A DNA stretch of 64,000 bases, from assembly GCF_037126465.1 (NCBI RefSeq), contig NW_026999318.1, forward strand, positions 2,266,447-2,330,446, written 5' to 3'. Both the position numbers and the translations under genes were made by a program. Shown here piece by piece: positions 1 to 9,675 of this stretch. This DNA comes from Ornithodoros turicata (taxonomy: Eukaryota > Arthropoda > Arachnida > Ixodida > Argasidae). Position 1 is the first letter of the stretch; every line of letters starts with the position of its first letter. The notes beneath the pieces were generated by a model. The model did not search any database and was not told the origin of the DNA. It saw nothing but the letters and a program-made list of their open reading frames with translations.

Positions 1-60
1 TTTGCTGCCGATGACTACGAAGAAGATGCCGTAGACGGCGAATTGCGAAGGCGTCCGAAG
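1..60 (+). CDS. 3' end of an unidentified open frame (partial)
   Basis: Frame 1 is open from the window edge to a TAA at 58-60. It encodes an acidic stretch (DDYEEDAVDGE) followed by a short basic tail (LRRRPK). The acidic-then-basic ending resembles the tails of some DNA-transposase proteins, but 19 residues are too few to assign a family. It could equally be chance. Confidence 0.2.
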
Positions 61-238
61 CAAATTGCCGTTCATTAACCAGTGATTTTGCTTCACCGAA
101 GTGACGAGTTCAACACAACTCTTAGGTATGTACAGACGTCACACACGTATAAATTATAATATAACGATGACGTATTCCATTTAACTTATGTTATCCTACT
201 TGTCCCAATATTGTCAACATCAACAAATTTAATTTCAG

Positions 239-406
239 GGGCCTTCTAGTGTTGGAGTGGCGCCAGACTACTACGTATTGCGTGATTCAGGCACTCAAGT
301 TGACATTACAGAAATAGCTGAAAGCAGGTATGCAAAGTCCAGATATGGAAGCAGTAGATTTGTTAGGTGTTGCAGACTTTGTGACATTTATGGAGTCTTT
401 GGACAG
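239..406 (+). CDS. putative internal exon, unidentified
   Basis: A 168-nt open stretch is bounded by a good acceptor (aatttcag at 231-238) and a GT after GGACAG at 407. The translation (GPSSVGVAPDYYVLRDSGTQ, then a tyrosine/arginine/cysteine-rich segment with CCRLCDIYG) has no internal stop and looks more protein-like than its surroundings. I do not recognise the family. It may belong to a host gene downstream of the scramblase or to a transposon. Confidence 0.25.
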
Positions 407-459
407 GTGCAGAACGTTAGTACGACGTCAACAGTAGGAGAAGAAACCGATGAGAACTG

Positions 460-2540
460 CTAGCTTGTTTGAATGGTAGAAGAATACTTCCTGTGTGAAG
501 AGGTGTTGTTATATGATTAAGGAACGCGAATTAATTTTCTAGAGATGCATCCTCTACACTTGAATGACCATTGAAACAGTGAAATTTCATTGTCTTTTAA
601 GCCCCACTACTGGAATTGTTCAGTGTGTGTAGTGAGCCATGCAAGGTTACCACATCATATTGGTCCTAAATCTGTAGGATCTACTGTGTAGTCACTGTTG
701 GCTCTGCAGCATTATTGTCCCTGTAATCTTTTCACCAACAGAGAATACAAAACTGCACAAATGGTAAAATATAACTAGCTTGTTGAATTCGAAAGGGAAA
801 GACGAAACTGTTTATACTTCTCTTGTTTATTTTGTTGCAGGTTTTAGAACTCTATCAAGTACGTCAAAACATCAGAGGGCAGGAAGTCCTACTCTGTTTC
901 CTAAATCCCTGGACAATAAAAAAGAGAGATATAGTTTGGGTTGTGACAAAATGTTGCTTCTACTCTTATATTATATTTCAATTAAATGTTACGATGCATT
1001 TGTAGTGTACACTGAAGCCAGTTTCAATTTGCATGACTATCAAAAGTACTTTACAAAAGTACATCTCAATTACAGTAACAGAGAACTTATGCTATAAATT
1101 ATGTAGCCATTTTGGAGTACTATGCACACCAATGGTGTATGATAAACTTTGAACCGAGATCAAGGGTTAATAATACTTGAAGTCAGCCCTCAAGTCCTTT
1201 ACAAATTTTAGTTGGTGACGTGATAATGAATCAGTTACTCCGTTTACCAAAACAGAGCTAATTAAGTGTTAAATCCCAATCTTGGTTTAAATATTAATTG
1301 ACATTTGGAAACGTAGTCACTAAGAAGTATACTAAAAGGTTATGAACACAGTTGAGCTGAATGACACGGATGAAAATTATCTTACTTACTCCTCACATAT
1401 ACAATTGAGACTTGAGTATAACCTGAAAATACATCTATGCCCACAGGTTACTTAACCCTCCAGGAACACACTAGTAATTATAATATGCTGTGACAGCAAA
1501 GAAAAAGCAATGCGAAAAGTCAGCGCACTGATGGGAAAGCATCCCTAATAGCATGCATGACGCAGATCGAGATCCAGTGGAGTACTTTCTATTGTATTTT
1601 CTCGGAGCACCACATATCCATCTTGTGAATGGCCGACAGGTGGTATAACGGAATTTCCTGCAGAAATAAGGGTTTTCCGTCCAGTTTGCCGTTCAGGTAG
1701 CGCGTAAAGACAACACGGCGCTGCCGTGTACGTTGCCATGCTCTTCGGCTTCTCGGATGTATGTAAATGACACTTGCAGTACTTCGGTGTCAAGGCACAG
1801 TATATCGAAATATACGGTAGTTCTGATGCAATTGTCTGTCTGCTTTTCACACGCATTCTCTACCTCTCGGCAGCAAAAACCGTAGTATCCGTCGGATTGC
1901 ATTTCACACATGAACACCTCCACGACGAAAAAACAGCGCTTGTTGCGGCTTACACAAGTGCTTTTCCCTGATACATGGAAATTTCACAAAGCAGTCGATG
2001 TTCACGGCACGGTGAGCTACTGCTGAGGACGAATGTGACTCCGATTAATCTCTGGACGAGGAATCTTCTGCCGCGAAGAATACACTTTCCAGCACGTTAA
2101 CGCATGAACCACAGTTCTGTGTGAGCGACAGTTCTCAAATGCGGAATTCCAGCGCACTCATGTTCAAGAGGCTCGACGTTCTTGACGTAGAAATTGGTCA
2201 CAAATGCCCACTCCCATTTTCGTTTTCGCCGGATTAGTGCCCGGAAGTGCGCGTATTACATGCGTCCTCGACAGATGGCGCGGGGCCATGCAATTGTTGA
2301 CAGACTGCCCGGTTTCCTACTAGGTCCCTGGACATGCAATTATGGAAAATTCGATTACAGAAAAACTAAAGCGATTTCAGCGGAGTTCTTTGATATTTGA
2401 ACTTTTGAAGGTTCAAGCTTTTCGCTGAACAGTTTCGATAGGTTTATATTCACTTTTCGGTCCCTTTAAGCAATCACCACTTTTTGTTCTTTTTCAGGGG
2501 CTGAAGATGAGCAGTACAGGTATAGAGGTCAACATTAAAG
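460..2540. other. no supported gene
   Basis: AT-rich sequence with only short overlapping open frames on both strands. A possible acceptor at 831-840 (tttgttgcag) precedes a frame with no recognisable domain. I see no repeat family with clear ends here. Confidence 0.4.
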
Positions 2541-2548
2541 GGGAAGTA

Positions 2549-2823
2549 CCGGCCTTGGTGGTTCAGTCGGTAACGTGTTCGCCTTCTGATCCCAAGGTCG
2601 TGGATTCGAACCCTGCCGAGGACGCCAGCGACTTGGTGGCAGGATACAAGTTGCTTAGGCACGCAGTCTTCCGCAAGGGACGTTAAATACCGGGTGCGTG
2701 TGATGAGCTTTCATCGCTCGTTAAAGAACCCTCAGTTGGGCAAAAACAATCCACACACCGACCGCTGTGGCGTCGTTCATGTTCTCAGCTGTCTCGCGAC
2801 GTAAACACCCAATTATTATTATT
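2549..2823 (+). repeat. tRNA-derived SINE with ATT tail
   Basis: The head has pol III promoter-like boxes (A-box-like TGGTTCAGTCGGTAACG; B-box GGATTCGAACCCT). The body contains GTTAAATACCGGGTGCGTG and CGTTAAAGAACCC, and the 3' part reads TCTCGCGACGTAAACACCCA followed by (ATT)n. The last 45 bp recur inverted at 56548-56592, which supports a dispersed family. Body motifs of this kind are common in chelicerate SINE/LINE tails (from memory). Confidence 0.75.
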
Positions 2824-4540
2824 AATTGAAAAGCAATGCATAAGGCAAGGACAGACATTTAGATAGACATACCTTTGATTCTACAAGGGCTGCAACAACC
2901 TTAATACACTTATGCTTAATGACAAACACAGAACACAGTTTATTGTGTACTACATGCAGACAATCATTAACAACACCTATATGCAACTCTAGCCTAAACA
3001 TAGATACATAAATCATACAAATAGCAGCAGATAACAAATCATACTCCAATCAATAATTCAAGTTGAAATTATATAGAGAAACACACATAGTTGTTTAGGT
3101 GCCCTTTCTTGAACAGGCTGCTCCTTTAAAGTGCCACTACGGACAAAATGTCGTATTTTCAGAACCCTACCGAAGTTGTGTCACTGAAATCTTCTTGTCT
3201 CACTTTACATTCCTGCAAAATATTTTGGCTCTACGTGACGCGAAAGCTGGAGAAAGTTGATTTTTAATTTTCAGAATTGTGACGTCATATTATTAACCGA
3301 CTGAGCGCCCGGCTCTCACATGGCAACGTTGTTGCCCTTCAGGTCTTCCGGGGGGCTCACTTTTTGCACTCCGTTAGCGGAGCCCCACGTGATATGTCCT
3401 CCGACCTCTCCAACCTTGGAGAAAACACAAAGGAGGGAGAAGACATCTCTCCCATTTTCCCCTCCGTCGGTCAGCATCACGTGACTTATCCACCACGTAA
3501 ACCTCCCCGGAGGACGCCGGCGTCGTTGGTAGGAACCACGGTCACTCAATACTCTTTCTGGTCAGGAAACTCGCGCGAGAACTTCAGTTCGGCGGCCGAG
3601 CGGAGAGTGGTGGCTCGGCGATCGTTCGGGGGGAGACTTTCGTGTCTGCCAGTGCCTGCGCGTATGACTTGCAGAGTGTTTCTATGAGTGTTTGGAAGTG
3701 TACGCTCTTGCTTTCTTTGTGCTTGCGTTTTGAGTGCGTAAGCAGAGGTTCTTTTTTAAATATCCTTGACGTTTATTGCGATCTTTGCACTCTGTTCGTA
3801 TGTAAGAATGATCTGCACATGCTTTGTCTGCATAATACTTTGTGACCTGCTAGCGTGTCGCTCTGAGTAAGGAATGTGGCGGCGAGCGTGTTCCATAAAC
3901 TTTTGTCCAGCACTGTACTACTAGCAAACGCCTTGGAGGAGGCGTTGGAGTGGCATACACCCGTAGAGTAGCGTACCCAGCCACGGAGCAGGGGCATCGG
4001 CAGCTCCTCACACCAGGCATATTATCTAGCCACCATACCATTAAGCTTGGTTGTGTGCAAATCTATGCATGGTTTGGTTATAAGCATAAGCACTTCAGCA
4101 TTTTTTTCTTCAGCGTCTCTTTAAAGTGTGACCGTTTGCACTCCGTACAGGTATAGTACTTTACGTGTGCCATCTATGAGGGTTGTGACGCGAATGAAAT
4201 GACGCCAATAAGGCTGCAAAGTCGCGATAAAAAGACAAAGGAGAAGATAAAATGGAAACCAATTCTATGTGGTATACTCTGCCACGACAACCAAGTTAGT
4301 GTGAAACAGAGGCAACTTGCCGTAAAGTTTTCGTCCTTCTCGCTGTATCGTCCCGCCGGTTCCCGCCAGTCAAATATTTGAAAAGAGAGAGCGCTTTCAC
4401 AGCAATCCATCCAACTTCCTGCTCAATCTGTTGTTTCTAACTTAGAACTCATTCCTTGCATTTAGTATATTTGTCAGTGACCAGTTGAGCAGCGCGATGC
4501 GGGCGATACTTATAGCGATACTTATAGCACAGCAGCTGGC
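2824..4540. other. no gene; repeat-like, partly GC-rich
   Basis: It contains a GCTCCTTTAAAG-type segment near 3118-3132 that also occurs near 33880 and 34238. A GC-rich block lies at 3300-3650, with CACGTGATA and a TGACGTCA at 3282. Short open frames occur but none has a recognisable domain or splice context. Confidence 0.4.
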
Positions 4541-4548
4541 GTGAAAAA

Positions 4549-4571
4549 GTGGTGGTGGTGGTGGTGATGGT
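4549..4571 (+). repeat. (GTG)n microsatellite
   Basis: Seven GTG-like units with one interruption, next to the SINE fragment that follows. Confidence 0.8.
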
Positions 4572-4635
4572 GAAAGGGCTTGCCGTTGTCGGCCTCACGT
4601 ATGTGGGCAACGTCACGACTGACACCCTGGGGAAA

Positions 4636-4714
4636 TGTGCGTCCTGGGCCGACTTCTAGGGGAACTGTGCCGACATATGTCTGAAAGCGTCTGAGGAAAA
4701 CCCAGGAAAAACCC
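4636..4714 (-). repeat. fragment of the 300-bp tRNA-derived SINE
   Basis: On the minus strand it matches the body of the complete SINE at 59813-60113: GTTTTTCCTGGGTTTTCCTC, then TGTCGGCACAGTTCCCC, then GTCGGCCCAGGACGCA. The tRNA head and the CTC tail are missing. Confidence 0.7.
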
Positions 4715-5170
4715 GTGAAAAAGTTCTTGCGAAATACACCAATGAATGACCAATGAACATGGTGGAGCTTGGCTAAATTTAATGTCTGCTATATGTCGTA
4801 CAGTACTGTAACGTAGGAAAAGACGAGGACGAGGAAAAGCATGGGACATTAGGAAAAACAATAAAGTTATGCCTAGTGTCCGGACCAGGAGGTCGGTTTC
4901 GGAGACTGGAACGCTACAAGTATGTATCTCTTTTACTCGGACCCTAATTTTGCGGCGTGTCGTCGAAGAGTGGCTTTTGGACCTGGTCTTCCTTCAATAT
5001 ACAGCTTGCATGCGAACACAGGGGAATATGGGAATTATTTGTCCTCCCCGAGCTGAGTTTCGCAACCCGTCATCATTTTATGTAGGTGCATTATGTCCCT
5101 ATGATCTTATTATAGTTGCCAAATCTTGCGATCTCGGTTTACAAGTGGTTCTTTGCTCCTTCCTATTCGT

Positions 5171-5188
5171 CCACACACACACACACAC
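5171..5188 (+). repeat. (CA)n microsatellite
   Basis: Nine CA dinucleotides in a row. A similar CA run lies near 36873-36888. Confidence 0.85.
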
Positions 5189-5779
5189 GCGCACAAAAGC
5201 AATCACGCGTTTGTCGAACAGCAATTATATGTTTCTTCTCTTCTTCTCTTCTGTCGTGTTTTTCTTTTGTATGGTATTGCTGGCTGCTTCTGTGTTGCAA
5301 TTTGCGACAATGTGTCTGATGTACACCTATACTAAGGCCGCTGTGGCCGTTCTTTAGCACTAATAAAACGTTATTATTATCATTACATATCCGGTTTCCA
5401 ACAAACCACTTCCACAAAAGTAGTCTCACGGGTTAATGAGGCCAAAGTATAGTGAGGCCACGTAGCCAAAGCCCCAAAGCCGACATCTAAAATTCGGGAA
5501 ACCACCCGTATAAGCTTCTAAGCTATATACGCGAAGGCGCCGATGCGGCGTCAGTACCAGACCGTTACGCGCGAAATCGCCACGGGTGGCGATTTCGCGT
5601 GCCGATCAAGCGACCGCAGCGTACTCCAGCTAGTGCACGGCGCCCATGAGCGGCGCCCTGTGAGCCATAAAAGCTCCAGTCATCATCATCAGCAGATACC
5701 AACAATTAGCCTACGTAAGATTTCTTGCATTCGGTTCCTGTTACATTAATTGGTGATCACAGTTCTCTCGCGAGGATCC

Positions 5780-5842
5780 AGGACAATTGCTCACCGGACA
5801 ATTGCTCACCACAGAACCGCTGAAGCCGGACAATTGCTCACC
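5780..5842 (+). repeat. three copies of GGACAATTGCTCACC
   Basis: Two 15-bp units are in tandem at 5780-5809, and a third lies at 5828-5842 after a 18-bp gap. The units are identical. Confidence 0.85.
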
Positions 5843-5926
5843 GCTTCTTTCACCGCACGAATGCATCCCTCGAGTTCCACATTGTTAGCCTCCAGCGATG
5901 AAGGGTATCTTGGTTACAGGCTACAG

Positions 5927-6072
5927 GTCACTCATCACGTGTGTTCGGGGAAATAAGACAATTCTTATTTCCATCCCCGCTTCCAAGACTGAAGCAAGGG
6001 GGTGGCGATGCATTCGCAGATTGTGCTGTTTTCTAGAAGGACGGAAATCCCCGAACACACGTGATGAGTGAC
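5927..6072. repeat. inverted repeat, 25-bp perfect arms
   Basis: GTCACTCATCACGTGTGTTC plus GGGGA at 5927-5951 is exactly the reverse complement of 6048-6072, with 96 bp between. CACGTG sits inside each arm. It looks like the ends of a small foldback or MITE-type element. Confidence 0.8.
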
Positions 6073-6262
6073 AATTTGGGAAAGATGTGATTCGTAACCC
6101 CCTTGCGTCACTTGACAAAGCCTAGTGGCTTTAGGGGCGTTAGGGGCATTCACTGGGAACCCAGGACAATGACTGCAGCGCACAGGACAGTCTTTGACGG
6201 GGAGTTTTTCACTGTCGTCGCTGAAGATGGAAAGTCGAAGGAGGCAAGCAAGCTGGTGTGTA

Positions 6263-7024
6263 CGATTGAACGGAAACATCACCTTGAGTCCGAGGAGCAG
6301 CCGGGGGGGGGGGGGGGGGTTAGACACGACGGTAACGGGGCAAGAACCGCGGACGACTCAAAACCAGCTAATGAACTCGTTATCATCAAAATGGCAGACT
6401 GGGCCTGTTGGTACATGACTGAATAAAACCGGAGCAGAAAACACGGACAAGAACACACATAGACGACACTTGCTCCACTATCAACAGATTCTTTAATGGC
6501 AGCAATCCTTAAATAGGGGTTGCCGAGGGGAAAGGGGAAAACAAAACAAGTCACTTTTCATGTTCTACATCTGCCTTCTAGATATTTAAATTCTTCACGT
6601 GTCAGTGCCACAGACGGTTCGTTAATCGAGAGATTGCGCAAATGTAATTGTGTCAGCGAACCGTCTGTGGCACTGACACGTGAAGAATTTAAATATCTAG
6701 AAGGCAGATGTAGAACATGAAAAGTGACTTGTTTTGTTTTCCCCTTTCCCCTCGGCAACCCCTATTTAAGGATTGCTGCCATTAAAGAATCTGTTGATAG
6801 TGGAGCAAGTGTCGTCTATGTGTGTTCTTGTCCGTGTTTTGTGCTCCGGTTTTATTCAGAACTCGTTATCGCTTCTTCCACTTTCTCTATGTTGAATAAA
6901 GTGTTCATTTGCTGGTTTTGAGTCGTCCTCGGTTCTTGTCCCGTTACCGTCGTATCTAACCCCCCCTCCCCCCCCCCCCCCCCCCCGGCTGCTCCTGAGA
7001 CTCAAGGAGACGTTTCCGTTCAAT
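6263..7024. repeat. large palindrome with Penelope-type 3' UTR arms
   Basis: Arms at about 6263-6621 and 6657-7024 are inverted copies separated by 35 bp. The innermost 20+ bp are identical (CACAGACGGTTCG and its complement). Each arm carries a long G or C homopolymer (6303-6320; 6967-6986). The right arm reads ATTAAAGAATCTGTTGATAG then GTGTGTTCTTGTCCGTGT, the style of the 3' ends next to the GIY-YIG remnants at 21.0 and 62.5 kb. The arms diverge around 6385-6425 and 6850-6900. Confidence 0.8.
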
Positions 7025-7434
7025 GGAAAGTCGGTCCACGCAAGATGCTGCAATCATCTCACTGCATCACGGAAAAATAAATATGTGGGCATTGTGTGCA
7101 GCAGAGTTGCATCCGTAGGCGGCTCCATTTATTATATAATTTAAAAGGATAATGTGCCTCGACGGCTCAAGGTATTTATAGAAGTAGTTACAATATTTAA
7201 ATAGTGAGTGAGTGATTGAGGGTTTTCTGGCGCATGAGCGACTACGGCTTATTTAAATAGTCTTAATGTATTTATATTTTGTATTTAATTACTTTCATCA
7301 TAAAGTATTTATAGGCAGTATTTAGGCATGTAGTATTTTGTATTTATATTTAAATACCCGAAAAGTGTGTTTATGCCCATCCCTGCTGCTTCGTCACAAA
7401 ATATCTGTCGTTGTCCTTTTGCGAGCTGCTGCGT

Positions 7435-7640
7435 ATGTATCGATTCCTAGACCTGTAGACCGGATAGATTCCTATGTGCGTCGCATAATCTCTTCCTACA
7501 TCGCTGACAATTTGCGTTTCCCCATATTTCTACTGATTTCGGCGGCAGATATACGACGTCGTTGTTGTCCTATCCGAAACCATACACTAGCGTGGTCCCG
7601 CAGGGTATGCGCTCCCAGTCGTCCAGAATTGGCTGAGAGG
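7435..7640 (+). pseudogene. possible LINE reverse-transcriptase fragment
   Basis: In different frames this stretch reads like part of a non-LTR RT: a segment with DSYVRRIISSYIADNLRFP, then VVPQGM, which resembles the (G)VPQG block before the catalytic region. Frames are broken and no YADD motif is visible, so this is a weak call. Confidence 0.25.
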
Positions 7641-7649
7641 ACTGGACGT

Positions 7650-8400
7650 CGATGACCTAAGTCCGCTTCGAAGGGATGTATCCGGCGGTCACGCCCCGCT
7701 ATTTTTGCACGGCTAAACGTCGATGTGTGTATGATAATGAAGGATCATGACAACCGCTTCCGGCAGAGTACGCGGTATTCGCAAAAATGATTTCATGGTC
7801 CTGTAGAGGAGATGGTGTTCCTCCGCACGAGCCCTGATCGGCGGTGGTGGAATCTCCCAGCGGGTCTCATGCTATGCGCGGCCTCACGCTTAGACTGTGC
7901 CGGTAGAACTGGCACCGTCCCGCGCACTCCCGTGCCGACTGCAGCACCCCAGGCCATGACTCCAACGCCCGACAACGACTTCGCCACTTATCGACCTCAT
8001 CCTGCAACGTGTGCTGCGCCGTACCGTGAACGAATCCAGCTGTGCACGTCCCCCCATCCACGGTCACTCTTGCTCTCTCCCTCCGGTGTAGACGTGGTTC
8101 TTCGTTCTTTCTCGCCGCTCGCTTCTGAGGGGGAAACACTGTAGCGGACCTTGGACAACGACGAAGATGGCCACGCGCCTCGAGCACCGGCCTCAGTTCC
8201 ACCGGCGCCCGGCTATGGAGATAGGCCACCGTCATCACCTCTCCGTGGCGTACCATCATCGCCGGTTGGGACTCATGTTGAGGAACTCCACCTCTTCTAC
8301 AGTCCCTTGAAAAAGGCCGTTTAACGGAGGCTCCGGAGCGAGAGGGACAGAGTGGATAGAGTGCGCTGGGTACTTAACGCGCCCTAATGCTTAATCATAC
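7650..8400. other. GC-rich stretch, no assigned gene
   Basis: Open frames exist on both strands (for example minus 7867-8259), but none shows a domain I recognise. The high GC relative to the neighbours suggests an old element body. Confidence 0.3.
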
Positions 8401-8420
8401 GGCAATCATACGGCAATCAT

Positions 8421-8460
8421 AGGCAATCGTCCCGCCCCAAAGGGGGCGGGACGATTGCCT
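8421..8460. repeat. perfect hairpin, 18-bp stem
   Basis: AGGCAATCGTCCCGCCCC, a 4-nt loop (AAAG), then the exact reverse complement. It is preceded by two direct copies of AATCATACGGC at 8393-8414. Its function is unknown. It may be a transposon terminus or a transcription-blocking stem. Confidence 0.85.
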
Positions 8461-9609
8461 CAGGATCTTCCACTGTCATGGCGGGGTACCTTAACTATGC
8501 TACGCAGCATATGCTCGTAGCAAACTCCTAAGTGTGCATCTTAGCTGGTCATTTACCTGTCGGTGGTGGTTCTGTAACTGTGCTATTATCTACCAGTTTT
8601 TTTTTTTTTTTCACACGTTTCATTTCACTGCACCCCTCTTCCAACACATGTAAAATTGCTTTAAAAACGAGACTGTGCGTATTGCATACGAACCCATTTC
8701 GGATCACTTCATATTGTCAGAAATCCTTACTGCGGACTAAATTTCGTGCCTCGAGGATCCTACCAAATTGATATCGTAGTTCAACCGTGCATTCTCCCAA
8801 AATATTGTGTGACTCGGAAGTATTATCAAAGTGATTCGATAGTTTTGGAAAGTATCAGGTCATTGAGTGGCCAGTCTGCCGCGCGCATGGCAACATTGCT
8901 CCTCGAAGGTCTTTTCCCATCCCCTCAGCGCGGCTACTCGCACTCTTTCGACGTGGTGCGGGGAGCGGAGGTGCGGTGTTGCCTGGAGACATGCTGGAGA
9001 TCCAGGTGGCGTCTCCCACTCATGGAGGATCCGACACTATTAGGTTTTGGGAGTTCTTTAGAAAACTTGTGAATGCACTAATTATTGACTGACAGATTTC
9101 CCGTTCTGAGTCTTTGAACGAGGTTCGTTTAGAACCATTTACAACAAAATAAGTGGCAGTTCAATACGGATCTACGCTTCTGGGCTCTCAGTTCCCTCCG
9201 GATACTTTTGATGTGACATGGAGTTCTAGGCGTCATTGTATGGCTCGTTCATGCGATTAGGCAACGTACAAGGCATTCCGTATAGAAGGAAGAATACACT
9301 AAAATCCGCGGACGACGCATAGAGTGTAACACGGTGGAGCGCTGAATCGTAATTATTAGACTGAAACGTCCGCGTCGTAGGGAAACAGCTTCGAAAGATA
9401 TAATATGGACGCGCAATAATGTATTTTAGTAACACGTTATGGCTCCAGAATTAGTTTACGTCCTATGTCGAAGCACACGCGATCATCTATGGCAGCATCT
9501 TAACCAGGGAGGGCATTACGCCGAAATAGCGGTCTTTACACTGTGGCCGCTGCGTCAAAGTGCTTGCGACCTCTCTCGACGATGAAGAACACGAGGATGA
9601 CGGCAGAAT

Positions 9610-9675
9610 TTAAATGGGGTTGAGTCGTCTTCGATATCTTGGAGTATCCGTCGTGTTTTCAAAATACATATAGTC
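9610..9675 (-). CDS. scramblase terminal coding exon
   Basis: The acceptor is CTCTTCCGCAG. The exon opens in phase 0 with DYMYFENTTDTPRYRRRLNP and ends at TAA (9610-9612). The DYMYFE segment completes the C-terminal membrane helix begun in the preceding exon, and a short basic tail after it is typical of the family. The length is 66 nt including the stop. Confidence 0.9.
   Translation of the reverse strand, partial: DYMYFENTTDTPRYRRRLNPI

Noticed and set aside
8421..8460. Helitron 3' hairpin
   Set aside because: No CTRR-A/T end follows and no Rep/helicase sequence is present.
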